Numbered from the stretch's first letter, positions 31,845-42,798 are shown. The stretch: DNA of 64,000 nt from Rubritalea squalenifaciens DSM 18772 (GCF_900141815.1 NZ_FQYR01000003.1:62001-126000), one strand, 5' to 3'. A program made the numbers and translations. The notes: generated by a model from the sequence alone, not told the origin.

Positions 31845-34676
31845 ATGGCTGTATACGCAGACTTTTGTAGCCGCCACGTAGGCGTGCACGGTGAAACCCG
31901 TGATGAGATGATCAAGGAGCTCGGCTACGAGCGCATCGTAGATCTCATCGAAGATGCCGTACCTGCTGAGATTCGCGACGGTGCTGAGCTGGACCTTCCA
32001 GAGGCACTGAGCGAGACTGATGCTCTTGAGCTTCTTAAGATGATCATGGGTCAGAATGAAGTATTCAAATCCTTCATCGGTCAGGGTTACTACGGTACAC
32101 ACACACCAGCGGTCATCCAGCGTAACGTGCTGGAGAATCCAGGCTGGTACACAGCATATTCCCCATACCAGGCTGAGATCGCTCAGGGCCGTATGGAGGC
32201 GCTGGTAAACTTCCAAACCATGATCACAGACCTTACCGGTCTGGATATTGCAAACGCATCATTGCTTGATGAGGGCACTGCAGCAGCAGAAGCTGTAGCT
32301 CTTGCTCGTTCTAACAAGCCTAAGGGAACTACAGTATTTGTCTCTGATAAGTGCCTTCCTCAGACAATCGATGTGGTCAAGAACCGCTGTGAGCCACTCA
32401 ACATCGAAGTGCTCGTTGGCGACTGGAAGTCTTTCGACCCATCAACATGTGAAGGTCTCTTTGCGACTCTGGTTCAGTATCCAAACGTTGAGGGTGCGAT
32501 CGAAGACTACGCGGAATTCCACGAGAAAGTACATGCTGCCAAGGCAACCACTATCGTAGCCGCAGACATTCTCTCACTTACCGTGCTCCGTGCACCAGGC
32601 CAGTTCGGTACAGACATCTGTATCGGCAGCAGCCAGCGCTTCGGTGTTCCTATGGGCTTCGGTGGACCACACGCAGGTTTCATTGCTTGTATCGACAAGC
32701 TCAAGCGTAAGCTTCCAGGCCGTATCATCGGTATTTCCATCGATCCTGAAGGTCGCAAAGGTTACCGTATCGCGCTCCAGACACGTGAGCAGCACATCCG
32801 CCGTGATAAGGCGACTTCCAACATCTGTACCGCACAGGTGCTTCTTGCGGTGATGGCCTCCATGTATGCTGTTTACCATGGTCCGGACGGACTGCGTAAC
32901 ATTGCTTTCAATGTGCATGAAATGGCTCAAGTGGCAGCAGGATCCATCTGCTCCAAAGGCTACGAGATCGTCAGCGATTCCTTCTTCGACACGATCACCG
33001 TCAAGACTCCAGGCCAGGCTGAGGAATTCCACGCCAAGGCTGCGGAAGTGGGTATCAACCTTCGTAGTATCGATGCTGACCACGTAGGTATCAGCTGTGA
33101 TGAGACTACCTCTATCGATGACATGATGGCGCTTCTGTCCATCTTCGACGTCGAGGAGCCAGTGGTGCCAAACGAAGATGAAGTAGCTTGGGATGAAGTA
33201 CACGAGCGTACCACAGAGTTCTGTACCGCTTCTGTCTTCAATAGCTATCACTCTGAGACCGAGATGCTCCGCTACTTGGCGCGTCTCGAGAAGCGTGACC
33301 TTGCGCTGAATGAGTCTATGATCTCTCTCGGTTCCTGCACCATGAAGCTCAATGCGACTTCTGAGATGATCCCGGTGACCTGGCCTGAAGTGGGTCAGAT
33401 GCACCCATTCGTTCCAGAAGAGCAGTGCCAAGGCTACCTCGACATGCTCGACAGTCTTTCCGACTGGCTTGCTGAGATCACAGGCTTTGCGGCAGTTTCC
33501 CTGCAGCCAAACGCTGGTTCCGCAGGTGAGTACGCAGGTCTACTTGCGATCCGCCGCTACCATGCTGACCGTGGTGACAAGCAGCGTGTTGACTGCCTGA
33601 TCCCAACTTCTGCTCACGGTACCAACCCAGCCTCTGCTGTCATGGCAGGCATGAAGGTGGTTCCTGTGAAGTGTGATGATCAAGGCAACATTGACGTAGC
33701 AGACCTCAAGGCCAAGGCTGAGAAGCACGCAGACACACTTGCCTGTCTCATGGTGACCTACCCATCCACACACGGTGTGTATGAGTCCACCATTAAGGAA
33801 ATCTGTGAGCTTATCCACGCTAACGGCGGTCAGGTCTACATGGACGGTGCTAACATGAACGCTCAGGTTGGTCTCACCAGCCCAGGCAAGATCGGTGCAG
33901 ACGTTTGCCACCTGAACCTTCACAAGACCTTCTGTATCCCACACGGTGGTGGTGGTCCTGGTGTAGGCCCAATCGGTGTAGCTGAGCAGCTTGTTCCATA
34001 TCTTCCTGGTCACATCGGTATGGAGAACAATGAAGGAGCTGTTTCTTCCGCACCTTACGGTTCTGCTTCCATCAACGTCATTTCCTGGATGTACATCGCC
34101 ATGATGGGCGGAGATGGCCTGACAGAGGCTACCAAGATCGCGATCCTCAATGCGAACTATGTGGCGAAACGCCTCAGTGAGCATTTCCCGATTCTCTACA
34201 CAGGGAACAAAGGCCTCGTAGCTCACGAATGTATCATTGATGTTCGTGGCCTGACTGAGCAGTCTGACGTGACTGTGGAGGATATCGCCAAGCGTCTCAT
34301 GGACTATGGCTACCACGGCCCAACCATGTCTTGGCCAGTTGCGGGTACGCTCATGATCGAGCCTACCGAGTCTGAGTCCAAGAAGGAACTCGACCGCTTC
34401 TGTGATGCCATGATCAGCATCCGTCAGGAAATCCAAGAGATCATCGACGGTAAGGCAGACAAGGAAAACAACATCCTCAAGCACGCTCCGCACACTGCTC
34501 AGGTGGTGACCCGTGATGAGTGGGACCGCCCATACTCCCGCCAGAAGGCTGCTTACCCGATGGAGATTCTCCGCGATCACAAGTTCTGGCCATACATCGG
34601 CCGTATCGATAACGTATACGGTGACCGCAACCTCGTCTGCTCCTGCGCAGGCATGGAGGAGTACGGCGAAGCCTAA
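31845..34676 (+). CDS. gcvP: Glycine dehydrogenase (decarboxylating), P protein
   Basis: A full-length, single-chain P protein of 943 residues, not split into subunits 1 and 2. Markers are RHVGVHGET near the start, [24 protein letters not shown], the [10 protein letters not shown] segment, and [18 protein letters not shown] with the PLP-binding Lys. It decarboxylates glycine and loads the aminomethyl group on GcvH. Codon use is strongly biased to C-ending and selected codons, as in gcvT and gcvH, suggesting high expression. It starts 99 bp after gcvH. Confidence 0.96.
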   Translation: MAVYADFCSRHVGVHGETRDEMIKELGYERIVDLIEDAVPAEIRDGAELDLPEALSETDALELLKMIMGQNEVFKSFIGQGYYGTHTPAVIQRNVLENPGWYTAYSPYQAEIAQGRMEALVNFQTMITDLTGLDIANASLLDEGTAAAEAVALARSNKPKGTTVFVSDKCLPQTIDVVKNRCEPLNIEVLVGDWKSFDPSTCEGLFATLVQYPNVEGAIEDYAEFHEKVHAAKATTIVAADILSLTVLRAPGQFGTDICIGSSQRFGVPMGFGGPHAGFIACIDKLKRKLPGRIIGISIDPEGRKGYRIALQTREQHIRRDKATSNICTAQVLLAVMASMYAVYHGPDGLRNIAFNVHEMAQVAAGSICSKGYEIVSDSFFDTITVKTPGQAEEFHAKAAEVGINLRSIDADHVGISCDETTSIDDMMALLSIFDVEEPVVPNEDEVAWDEVHERTTEFCTASVFNSYHSETEMLRYLARLEKRDLALNESMISLGSCTMKLNATSEMIPVTWPEVGQMHPFVPEEQCQGYLDMLDSLSDWLAEITGFAAVSLQPNAGSAGEYAGLLAIRRYHADRGDKQRVDCLIPTSAHGTNPASAVMAGMKVVPVKCDDQGNIDVADLKAKAEKHADTLACLMVTYPSTHGVYESTIKEICELIHANGGQVYMDGANMNAQVGLTSPGKIGADVCHLNLHKTFCIPHGGGGPGVGPIGVAEQLVPYLPGHIGMENNEGAVSSAPYGSASINVISWMYIAMMGGDGLTEATKIAILNANYVAKRLSEHFPILYTGNKGLVAHECIIDVRGLTEQSDVTVEDIAKRLMDYGYHGPTMSWPVAGTLMIEPTESESKKELDRFCDAMISIRQEIQEIIDGKADKENNILKHAPHTAQVVTRDEWDRPYSRQKAAYPMEILRDHKFWPYIGRIDNVYGDRNLVCSCAGMEEYGEA

Positions 34677-34702
34677 ACGAGAGATCGATCTAACTTCTTT
34701 TC

Positions 34703-34733
34703 AAGCCCGCTGGTCAATCCAGCGGGCTTTTTT
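34703..34733 (+). terminator. Terminator of the gcv operon
   Basis: AAGCCCGCTGG pairs perfectly with CCAGCGGGCTT around a five-base loop and runs into TTTTTT. It sits 26 bases after the gcvP stop. Confidence 0.92.
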
Positions 34734-34790
34734 CGTCTGGATGGATGACATCCAGCTTGACGGTGAGGGGATCACATCAATGATGCCCGC

Positions 34791-35213
34791 ATGTCTACGG
34801 CAACCACTTTTCCAAGAAGCCCGAAGGATGAAATTGATGGTATTCCTTACTTCCCCCGTATGGTCGACAAGATCAGAAAATTCGCCGCAGGGGAGCTCCA
34901 TGAGGACTACCACAAGAACCTCGGCAAGGCGCTCGATCTCTGGACCTGTCAGCTGCTCAAGATCGAGTACAGTGAGCTGGTAGACTTTGTCCAAGGTGGT
35001 GCTACAGATGAAGAAGCACTCGCTTGGTCCTTTGAAAAGGGTGGAAAGCCTGAAGCTACAGTCAAGGAATGGTGGTGCAGCTACGCACGCAACAGGGGAT
35101 TCCGCGATGATCTCTCCGAGAAACTCGAGCTGCGTAAAGCAGAGGCTGGTATGGCTGACCGCCATGATATCTGCAGTTTCTTTGATTTCATGGATGCAGA
35201 GGAAGGACGCTAA
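34791..35213 (+). CDS. DUF5069 family protein
   Basis: A 140-residue soluble protein beginning with a Pro-rich start and [18 protein letters not shown], a pattern I associate with DUF5069, a family common in Verrucomicrobiota and Planctomycetota with no known activity. It has a [10 protein letters not shown] helix and a conserved-looking [14 protein letters not shown] near the C-terminal half. It follows the gcv terminator and precedes pyrC by 20 bp, so it is probably co-transcribed with pyrC. Confidence 0.75.
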   Translation: MSTATTFPRSPKDEIDGIPYFPRMVDKIRKFAAGELHEDYHKNLGKALDLWTCQLLKIEYSELVDFVQGGATDEEALAWSFEKGGKPEATVKEWWCSYARNRGFRDDLSEKLELRKAEAGMADRHDICSFFDFMDAEEGR

Positions 35214-35233
35214 GGTTAACATCACATAAAGCT

Positions 35234-36250
35234 ATGGCAGATTCTCTTACACTACGCGCCCCTCTGGACATGCACCTTCACCTCCGTGATGGTGAGATGA
35301 TGGAGCTGGTAACTCCGCTGACCGCCGAGACATTCTCCGGTGCCGTCATCATGCCCAACCTGGTGCCGCCAGTAGACAACCTCAAGCGCCTGCAGGAATA
35401 CCGCGAACGAATCTTGGCTGCGAAAGGGGACCACAAGTTTGACCCTTACATGACCCTTTTCTTCCGTGATTACACGGAGCAGGAACTTGCAGAGGCCAGA
35501 GACCAAATCATTGGCATCAAGCTCTATCCCGCTGGCGCGACCACCAATAGTGAGGCCGGCGTGAAGGCCATCGACTCCGTGGAGCATGTCTTCAAGATGA
35601 TGGAAGAGATGGGTATCCCGCTCATGGTCCACGGGGAGACTCATGGATTCGTCATGGACAGGGAGAGGGAATTCCTCACCAGCTATAGGCATTTGGCCGA
35701 AAAATTTCCCAAGCTTCAGATTACCATGGAGCACATTACCACGGCAGATGCTGTCAGCGTGCTCGACGAGTTTGAGAATCTCCGTGCTACGGTCACCCTG
35801 CAGCACCTCATCATCACTCTGGATGATGTGGCTGGGGGGCTGCTGAATCCACACCTTTTCTGCAAGCCCATTGCCAAGCGCCCGGAAGACCGTGAGGCTC
35901 TTCTCAATGCAGCACTGGAGGCCCACCCGAAACTCATGTTTGGCTCGGATTCGGCCCCGCACCCACGTAGCAAGAAGGAATGCTGCGGCTGTGCCGCCGG
36001 TGTCTTCACCGCTCCACTGGCCGTGGCCAGACTGGCCCAGCTCTTCGATCAGCATAGCAAGCTGGACAATCTCCAGGCCTTCCTCTCGGACAATGCTCAG
36101 AGACTCTATGGCGTGAATCCTCCGGCCAAAGAGGTAACCGTTGAGCGTGGTGCCTTCACCGTGGCATCCGCTTACGAGGGACACGGACAGACTGTCATTC
36201 CGATGCACGCCGGAGAAACTTTGGATTGGAAAATTAGTCAAATTGACTAA
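35234..36250 (+). CDS. pyrC: Dihydroorotase (homodimeric PyrC type)
   Basis: A 338-residue amidohydrolase of the E. coli PyrC class. Metal ligands are in DMHLHLRDG (H14 and H16), the carbamylated lysine is K96 in [13 protein letters not shown], later ligands are in VHGE and MEHITT, and the catalytic Asp is in FGSDSAPHP. It cyclises carbamoyl aspartate to dihydroorotate in pyrimidine synthesis. The neighbouring carbamoyl chemistry at 4.8 kb is unrelated. Confidence 0.95.
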   Translation: MADSLTLRAPLDMHLHLRDGEMMELVTPLTAETFSGAVIMPNLVPPVDNLKRLQEYRERILAAKGDHKFDPYMTLFFRDYTEQELAEARDQIIGIKLYPAGATTNSEAGVKAIDSVEHVFKMMEEMGIPLMVHGETHGFVMDREREFLTSYRHLAEKFPKLQITMEHITTADAVSVLDEFENLRATVTLQHLIITLDDVAGGLLNPHLFCKPIAKRPEDREALLNAALEAHPKLMFGSDSAPHPRSKKECCGCAAGVFTAPLAVARLAQLFDQHSKLDNLQAFLSDNAQRLYGVNPPAKEVTVERGAFTVASAYEGHGQTVIPMHAGETLDWKISQID

Positions 36251-36358
36251 TTATAAATCTAAAATACATTGAAATGTTCAGGCTTCGCGCTTGCATTATT
36301 AACATATGTTCATAATTGTAGGGTCTCACCTCCCGACTCCCCCCAACAAACATTCGCT

Positions 36359-37420
36359 ATGATTGACGCAACATTTTACAGAAAGGTTAGAGTACTACTC
36401 GACAAGCTGGATCTTGTCTTCGAGCAGGATTGGGCGACCACCAAGCACAATCTTGATCCTTCCGTGATCCAGAATTTTGTCGATCCTGATGCCAGCTTCC
36501 TGGAGCCAGAGGGACTGAATACCCATGGCCAATGGGCTAGCCGGGATGAACTACTGACTGCCTACAATAGTGTTGTAGTGGCTCTGATGAAACTGGAGAA
36601 CAGTGGGAAAATCGCTTCTGCGCCAGTTTCTGCTCAGCCAGCCCAGGGAAGTGCTCCGCAGCAGGCCGCTCCGGCTCAGCCACAGCCTGCCGCCATTCCA
36701 CCAGCTTCTCAGCATTCCACGCCGATCAGTGTCTATCCGGCTGCTTCCTCACAGGCTGAATTGGCAGACAGAGCTCCAGCTCAACCAGTGCAGCAACCAG
36801 TGCCAGCTGCTCAGCAGCCTGCGGCGATGGATGTCCAGGCGCTCGCACAGCAAGCTCTTGCCCAGCAGAGTGCGCCCTCCGCAGCGGCCACACCTGTCGC
36901 TCCTTCCAATGGCGCTTCACCAGCTCTGGCGCCGAGTAATAGCCCTAAGCCATCCATCCCGAGCGGCATGCCAATGCCCAAGCCGGGCACGGGTCCTCAA
37001 GGTTTTCCAAAGTTTGGTGGCGCCAAGCTCACCGGGCTTCAGCCCATCAAGCCAGTCAAGGCTACTAGCACGCCTGTGAGTGAGCAGGCTGCAGAAGAAA
37101 AGGAAAAGGCTGCCCTAGCTGCCAATACCGGCAAAGTTCTCTTCAGCTCAGATGACGGAAAGTCAGCCGAGCAGGAGGTCAGAAAGAAGTTTGCTCACCT
37201 CCTTGACGGAGTGAAGAGCGAAACCATCCGTGATTTTGTCCTGGCGGAAGGTACCCACACGGGCACCGGAAAACCGAGTATGATCATCTACATCCCAGAC
37301 AAGATCTGGCTCGAGTTTGCCTTCGATTTCGCTGAGGGTCAGCGCATTCTGAACAAGTACCCGCAGAGGGACCCTGAGCTCATCGAGTTCATGCGCTCAT
37401 CCGGCCACAAAACCGAATAG
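36359..37420 (+). CDS. Hypothetical protein with Pro/Ala/Gln-rich linker
   Basis: 353 residues from MIDATFYRKVR. An earlier in-frame ATG at 36269 sits close to the pyrC stop and lacks support. Residues 1-80 form a helical domain with KLDLVFEQDWATTKH. About 85-240 is a low-complexity stretch rich in Pro, Ala, Gln and Ser. About 255-353 is a second globular domain with a VRKKFAHLLDGV helix and an IYIPDKIWLEF strand. No domain is recognised. The linker suggests flexible tethering of two domains. It is the last chromosomal gene before tRNA-fMet. Confidence 0.65.
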   Translation: MIDATFYRKVRVLLDKLDLVFEQDWATTKHNLDPSVIQNFVDPDASFLEPEGLNTHGQWASRDELLTAYNSVVVALMKLENSGKIASAPVSAQPAQGSAPQQAAPAQPQPAAIPPASQHSTPISVYPAASSQAELADRAPAQPVQQPVPAAQQPAAMDVQALAQQALAQQSAPSAAATPVAPSNGASPALAPSNSPKPSIPSGMPMPKPGTGPQGFPKFGGAKLTGLQPIKPVKATSTPVSEQAAEEKEKAALAANTGKVLFSSDDGKSAEQEVRKKFAHLLDGVKSETIRDFVLAEGTHTGTGKPSMIIYIPDKIWLEFAFDFAEGQRILNKYPQRDPELIEFMRSSGHKTE

Positions 37421-37547
37421 ATCCTGATTATCTGCATTGCCAAAAAAATGTGGCAAAAAGGGCAGAAAAACCTTGCGCGATCCTAGGAATGACCCTAGGT
37501 TGCGCCCGCACCCGAAAGGGGCCTCACTGGCAAGCAAAGATTTCAAT

Positions 37548-37668
<121 letters not shown>

Positions 37669-38295
37669 TCGTAAGGGAAGTTCGATCCTAGCAAGAATAT
37701 GCAATAAAATGCAGCGAAATGAGGCTTCTATTGCATGAAGCGTTACATGAAGAATTGATCTCTATTCTGAGGCCATCCAGCGGCTGACCAACGGGTAGAC
37801 CGGATCATAGCTGATAAGGCGCGAAGGTGGACTAGGTTTTACCGAGATGTAAATGAGCGGAATGTGTCGCTTAATAGTACTAGTGGACGAGTAGGTGGGC
37901 GGGGGCTACTCTGCTTGGAACCTTCGAGGAAAGACACGAATGGTGGTTAGGGGGCTTCTGGAGGATTTCTCTGCAAAAACCTTCATGTCGACAGCTGAAA
38001 TACGCAGAGAGCGATTGAGGTAAGTGTGAGGCTGTTTTTCATGGAGATTGGGAATGATATGAATATTTGGTGGCGATGTATGGTGTGTAAGGATACCCCA
38101 CTGCAACTAATTTTGTTAGTTGTGGGTGCTGTGACAGGATATACAATGTCGACTAGGTTAGCTGGAAGGATCAAAAATACGAGCATGGCAACATCAATGG
38201 TGATCAGCTAATATAATGAATATTGAGATTTGAGCCCAAATGTTGAGCTTGGAAAGTGTATACAAAATAGATTTTGAATCTGTTAGCCATGGTAG

Positions 38296-38325
38296 TTGAC
38301 AGTTGCTTCTACTGAGGTATATAAA
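38296..38325 (+). promoter_or_regulatory. Candidate promoter for RNA leader and reverse transcriptase
   Basis: TTGACA (38296-38301) and TATAAA (38320-38325) are separated by 18 bp, a strong match. Transcription would begin near 38332, about 145 bases before the ATG. Confidence 0.55.
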
Positions 38326-38331
38326 TCCGCT

Positions 38332-38476
38332 GTATCTTGGTGTGCGAACCATAGTGTCAGACGAAAGGGCTGATTTACAGTCATGTAGATGTGGCGCAGG
38401 ATGGGAATAAACTGCAAGCTTTGACTGTGAGCCGCTTCCCAAGGTTAAGCCTCGGCACCGCCTCGGCTTTTCCACA
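38332..38476 (+). ncRNA. Possible RNA leader / ncRNA partner of the reverse transcriptase
   Basis: A 145-base leader between the promoter and the reverse transcriptase ATG, ending in a GCCTCGGC-acc-GCCTCGGC direct repeat. Several defence-associated reverse transcriptases use a template RNA encoded just upstream. No retron-type msr/msd folding or priming guanosine could be verified by eye. Confidence 0.3.
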
Positions 38477-40240
38477 ATGATACAAGAATTTCTTGTATTT
38501 CTGCAGAGAATTAAAAAAACTAACCGCTACGGCGACCACATCAAGATGCAATCTTTTGAAGACTATTTCAGCAAAAAGGCAATCATTGAGGTGTTGTGTA
38601 AACATCGCCTATCTAAAGCTAAGTCACTTCATGACAAGAGATTTCAGCGTAAGATTGTTAAGCATGATAAACGCGAATTTATACCTCAGTTGTATGAGTA
38701 TTTTCCTCCCAGAAAAGAATGGCATCGGTTTAGACCCAGAAAGGCTCAACGTTCGAGAACGGGGAATCATACACTTATAGCATTGAAGCGAGCAATAGCA
38801 TGGTATGAAAAAAATGAACCGAGTAAGAGTTGGTTGATAAAGCTTAATAAATTGGTGCATAACGTCCAGAGTAGGGCGTTTTTTGCAGATAGTTTTCAAT
38901 TTTCTGCCCCAACTGTTAGGCCTGAACTTAAGTCAGGTAATAATTATAGAGCGATTTCTTCATTATCAAATCTTGAAGATAAAATAATTGATAATCTCAA
39001 TGCAAAATACCTTCGAGAATCACTAGATGTTACGTTTGAATCATCAGCTGTTGCGTTTAGAGGAGGAGAAGGGGTAAAATTTGACAGGAATCATGCCATA
39101 GATAAAATTATTGCTTTCAGAGATAAATACCTAGGCAATCCTTTATATGTTACAGAGTGCGATATACGTGGCTTTTTTGACTGTGTTCACCATGCAGTAG
39201 CAAAAGATGCACTAGATAGAGCGGTGAAGTTGTTAGGGGCAAGAAACTCCAGTGTTACAATAGATAAAAGATCACGCAAAATTTTTGAAGCCTATCTGAA
39301 GTGTTATAGCTTCTCAAATGACGTGAAAAAAGCAGAGTCTACTCTTCAGCGAAAAGAAAAGAATAAAAAGGCAGTCTATAAGTGGCCTCTTGAAAATGAT
39401 ACAGGCAGCGAAGGGCCGTACTACTTGAAATATTTTTATGATAGACCAATGCAGGCTCGCATTGGTATTCCTCAAGGAGGGGCTCATTCCTGTTTGATTG
39501 CGAATCTAATTTTAGATCTAGCAGATAAAGAGACGTTACTTGCATTAAGCAGTTTTGATGAGGATAGCTTATATCTTAGATTTTGTGATGACATCATTAT
39601 ACTTACTCAAACTACAGAGGCCGCAGATAAATCGTTTGAAGTGTATACTAGAAGCCTTGAGTTTCTCAGACTACCTCATCATAAAGCTGTAGTATTGGAG
39701 GGGTACGGGAAAAAATTCTTTGAGGAGTCTAAAACTAAAGTTGCATTCAAATGGAATCACCAAGTTACAGAGGAGGATTATCCTTGGGTGCAATTTTTAG
39801 GGTATCAAATACGATATGATAATTATTTACGTGTTCGCCCGTCTTCGATCCGAAAACATAAAAGGAAGATGGAAAATTTGTATTTTGGTTTGAGAAATTC
39901 CCTAAAAGATAAGGATAAGAAGGTTAGTAGTAGAAGGGTGCTATACCGCTTTAACAGCAAAGTCTGGGCTTTTTCTTCGGGACGAGTGAACATTTATCTT
40001 CCAAACACCAAACCTCTTCCAATGTGCTGGTGTAGTGGATTCACAAAGTTAGCGAATCACTTGCATGATACGCGGCAAATCAGAAGTTTAGATAAGCATG
40101 TCGATAAATATCGTAGACGTATGAAAAAATTCCTTAAGAAGTCTACGGGAGGAGCTGTGGCACAGAAACGCCATAAGCACGCTTTAAGGTTTTATGGATC
40201 TCCATTCTCTCATCAAAGACAGTTTAAATTAAGCAATTGA
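38477..40240 (+). CDS. Reverse transcriptase, defence-type (unclassified)
   Basis: A 587-residue protein with an RVT_1 palm. Motif A is TECDIRGFFDC (D229 and D235), motif B is RIGIPQGGAHS near 328-338, the catalytic box is RFCDD at 368-372 (FCDD instead of YADD), and a later QFLGYQ matches motif D/E. There is an N-terminal helical extension of about 130 residues and a Lys/Arg-rich C-terminal tail. No maturase, endonuclease or integrase domain is present, so it is not a group II intron or a retrotransposon. Location in an island with restriction and toxin genes suggests an antiphage role. A second start, MQSFEDYF at residue 24, is possible. Class cannot be assigned. Confidence 0.85.
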   Translation: MIQEFLVFLQRIKKTNRYGDHIKMQSFEDYFSKKAIIEVLCKHRLSKAKSLHDKRFQRKIVKHDKREFIPQLYEYFPPRKEWHRFRPRKAQRSRTGNHTLIALKRAIAWYEKNEPSKSWLIKLNKLVHNVQSRAFFADSFQFSAPTVRPELKSGNNYRAISSLSNLEDKIIDNLNAKYLRESLDVTFESSAVAFRGGEGVKFDRNHAIDKIIAFRDKYLGNPLYVTECDIRGFFDCVHHAVAKDALDRAVKLLGARNSSVTIDKRSRKIFEAYLKCYSFSNDVKKAESTLQRKEKNKKAVYKWPLENDTGSEGPYYLKYFYDRPMQARIGIPQGGAHSCLIANLILDLADKETLLALSSFDEDSLYLRFCDDIIILTQTTEAADKSFEVYTRSLEFLRLPHHKAVVLEGYGKKFFEESKTKVAFKWNHQVTEEDYPWVQFLGYQIRYDNYLRVRPSSIRKHKRKMENLYFGLRNSLKDKDKKVSSRRVLYRFNSKVWAFSSGRVNIYLPNTKPLPMCWCSGFTKLANHLHDTRQIRSLDKHVDKYRRRMKKFLKKSTGGAVAQKRHKHALRFYGSPFSHQRQFKLSN

Positions 40241-40252
40241 GTTGCTTGTTGT

Positions 40253-42646
40253 CTATGCCGTGGCTTGAGTGCCGTCGTCGGTTTCCTCGTAGAGGTGTTG
40301 TTGGAACGAGTCGAAGAGGGACTTGATTGCGGCGGCGTCGCCTAGCTCGCTCATAGCGTCGTGAACACTGCCGTACTTGATGTTGATGAACGAGGGCAGC
40401 TTGGAGGGCTCAAGCTCCTCCGTGCCGTTCTGGATGTACGAGGAAAGGATGTAGTCGATGAAGGCCTGCTGCTTGTCCGTGTAGTGCGAGTGGATGAGGT
40501 CGGCGTGATCTTCGACGCGTTGCTCGCGGGTGAGGGGTTCGCGGGCGTAGGCGATGTGGACGAGAACGTCATAGATGTCGCTGTTCTCTGCCTCGATGAG
40601 TTTGGCCAGCTCTTTGAGCTGCACGATGCCATAGCCCTTCTCTGCGAGACCTTCTAGCAGCTTCAGGCGGGTGTTAGGGTGGCTCCATAGGGTACGAAGC
40701 TCTTGCTCGTCCTTAAAGAACTCAGGAATCTCGCCGTAGAGTTTTATGAGAAATTCCCTCGATGAAAGCGGTTTGCCGTCGGCGTCCCAGAATGAGGTTT
40801 GCACGAGGTGTTTGATGCGACGCTCTTTGCCGTCGGCTAGTTTGATTTTGAGAATGGATTGCTTGCCACAGATGCAGTCGAGTTCCCCGCATTCGGAGCA
40901 TGGCTCCGTAGGTGGCTTCTCGCAGGTGCAAGGGCGGTTGCCGCATGCTTTGCAAGGCTCGCGTGGAGTGACTGGGCGCGGTTCCTCCGGCTCCAGCGGT
41001 TCGCCGTCCCACTCAGGGTCGGCGAAGTGGCGGTAGGCCTTCACGAAGTCGTGAATGGTGAAGTAGTCCTTGCCGTCGTAGAGGCGGGTTCCACGTCCGA
41101 CGATCTGCTTGAACTCGATCATGGAGTTCACTGGGCGCATGAGGACGATGTGGCGGACATTGCGGGCGTCAACTCCCGTGGAGAGCTTCTGGGAGGTCGT
41201 CAGGATGGTCGGGATGGTTTTCTCGTTATCCTGGAACTGTTTGAGGTGTTGCTCGCCCAGTGCTCCGTCATCGGCTGTGACGCGGGCGCAGTAGTTGGGC
41301 TCCGTACTTGTCTTTAGCTGGTTGATGAGGTCGCGAACGGCGAGTGCGTGGAGTTGGGTGGCACAAAAGACGATGGACTTCTCGCGTTGGTCGATGGAGT
41401 TGAGGAAAATCTCGACGCGCTTCTTCTCGCGCTCCTTGATCTCGATAACCCGGTTGAAGTCTGCTTCCTCGTACACCTTGCCGACGGTGACGTCGCCTTC
41501 GATGATGTCATCGTCTGAAGTATAGACGTAGTCGTCGAGGGTGGTGGTTATCTGGTGAACTTTGAAGGGGGTGAGGAATCCGTCGTTAATGCCGTCCTTG
41601 AGCGCGTAGGTGTAGACTGGCTCGCCGAAGTAGCGGTAGGTGTCGGCATTGTGCTTACGAAGCGGGGTTGCTGTTAGCCCCAGTTGAGTCGCCGCAGAGA
41701 AGTATTCCAAGATGTCGCGCCAACTGGATTCGTCCTTGGCTCCGCCACGGTGGCACTCATCAATGATGATGAAGTCGAAGAAATCCTCCGGGTAGTCGCC
41801 GAAGTTAGGTTTTGGCTTGTCTGTCTCGTAGTCGAAACCAGCGGTGAAGGTTTGGAAGATGGTAAAGAAGACGCTGCCGTTCTTGGGGACTTTGCCCTTC
41901 TTGCGGATAGAGCTAGGGTCGATACGGACTAGGGCGTCTTCCTCGAACGCGTTGAAGGCGTTGAAGGCTTGGTCGGCAAGAATGTTGCGGTCGGCGAGAA
42001 AGAGGATGCGAGGGCGGCGTGTGGGCTCGCGGCTGGAGTTCCACTTGGCATGGAAGAGCTTCCAAGCGATTTGGAAGGCGATGGCTGTCTTGCCCGTACC
42101 CGTCGCAAGGGTGAGAAGGATACGATCTTTACCACCTGCGACGGCGTCGAGAGCACGTGTGATGGCAATGTCTTGATAGTAGCGGGGCTGCCATGCTCCG
42201 CCTTTGTCCTCGAAGGGAATGGAGGCGAAGCGGTCACGCCAATCACATTCCGTGGAGAAGGTGGCCGCCCAGAGTTCTTCAGGGGTAGGGAAGGTGTCGA
42301 TCTCGCACTCCTGCCCGGTGTGCATGTCGATGCGGTAGATGCCGATCCCGTTGGTGGAGTAGGCGAAGCGGGTCTGGAGCTTGGAGGCGTATTGTTTCGC
42401 CTGCCCAACGCCTTGAGTGATTGGTAAGTCGCGCTTCTTTGCCTCGATGACTGCGAGCTTGCGGTTCCGGTGAACGAGGATGTAGTCGGCGATTTCCGGC
42501 TTTGCTCGTTTCCCAGCCCCTAGAAGGCGTCCTTGCGAAATTTGGCAGTTACGTTCGCGCAGAATCCGCGAGCGGTCAACGACGCCCCAGCCAGCCTCCT
42601 TGAGGGCGGGGTCGATCAGTTCGGCTCGGGTTTCTGCTTCGTTCAT
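40253..42646 (-). CDS. hsdR: Type I restriction enzyme, R subunit (HsdR, EcoEI-like)
   Basis: A 797-residue protein. An N-terminal PD-(D/E)XK nuclease has D54, E68 and K70 (PEIADYILVHRN, VIEAKK). A SF2 motor follows with LATGTGKT at 180-187, IDECHRG and LGLTATP, then HIVLMRPVNS and QIVGRGTRL. About residues 565-600 carry a cluster of CxxC pairs (CKACG, CTCEK, CSECG, CICGK), probably a zinc insertion. The C-terminal helical part resembles the EcoEI R C-domain. It translocates DNA and cleaves unmodified sites together with HsdM and HsdS, which lie 7 kb away on the same strand. It converges on the reverse transcriptase with 12 bp between stops. Confidence 0.9.
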   Translation of the reverse strand: MNEAETRAELIDPALKEAGWGVVDRSRILRERNCQISQGRLLGAGKRAKPEIADYILVHRNRKLAVIEAKKRDLPITQGVGQAKQYASKLQTRFAYSTNGIGIYRIDMHTGQECEIDTFPTPEELWAATFSTECDWRDRFASIPFEDKGGAWQPRYYQDIAITRALDAVAGGKDRILLTLATGTGKTAIAFQIAWKLFHAKWNSSREPTRRPRILFLADRNILADQAFNAFNAFEEDALVRIDPSSIRKKGKVPKNGSVFFTIFQTFTAGFDYETDKPKPNFGDYPEDFFDFIIIDECHRGGAKDESSWRDILEYFSAATQLGLTATPLRKHNADTYRYFGEPVYTYALKDGINDGFLTPFKVHQITTTLDDYVYTSDDDIIEGDVTVGKVYEEADFNRVIEIKEREKKRVEIFLNSIDQREKSIVFCATQLHALAVRDLINQLKTSTEPNYCARVTADDGALGEQHLKQFQDNEKTIPTILTTSQKLSTGVDARNVRHIVLMRPVNSMIEFKQIVGRGTRLYDGKDYFTIHDFVKAYRHFADPEWDGEPLEPEEPRPVTPREPCKACGNRPCTCEKPPTEPCSECGELDCICGKQSILKIKLADGKERRIKHLVQTSFWDADGKPLSSREFLIKLYGEIPEFFKDEQELRTLWSHPNTRLKLLEGLAEKGYGIVQLKELAKLIEAENSDIYDVLVHIAYAREPLTREQRVEDHADLIHSHYTDKQQAFIDYILSSYIQNGTEELEPSKLPSFINIKYGSVHDAMSELGDAAAIKSLFDSFQQHLYEETDDGTQATA

Positions 42647-42798
42647 TGTTGTCTAACAGGGCTAAGTTGTGCTGTTAGTTTAGTGGAAGGTCTCTCAATG
42701 TCGATAAAATCGCTCATTTGATTAATCATTTACCCTGAGGCTGGTGGGTTATATGACACTTTACAGCTTGTATTTGGCACTATCTATGTCACACGAAT

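Larger units (their letters stand above)
37669..38476. other. 808-bp stretch without a gene upstream of the reverse transcriptase
   Basis: No credible coding frame. It contains a stable hairpin at 38097-38126 (CCCAC, bulge, CAACTAA with TTAGTTGTGGG), a candidate promoter at 38296-38325 and a GCCTCGGC direct repeat at 38449-38467. Some of it may be transcribed as a non-coding partner of the reverse transcriptase. Confidence 0.5.

Noticed and set aside
32574-34580. Long leftward frames opposite gcvP
   Set aside because: They are reverse-strand shadows caused by the strong codon bias of gcvP.
37906-38211. Short frames in the region before the reverse transcriptase
   Set aside because: They are under 70 codons, have no ribosome-binding sites and overlap on opposite strands, so chance is the better explanation.
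38332-38476. Retron msr/msd upstream of the reverse transcriptase
   Set aside because: No pair of complementary a1/a2 ends flanking a priming G and a long msd stem could be seen, and the active box is not the usual retron YADD.
38477-40240. Group II intron-encoded protein
   Set aside because: There is no maturase X domain, no HNH endonuclease and no recognisable intron domain V hairpin downstream.
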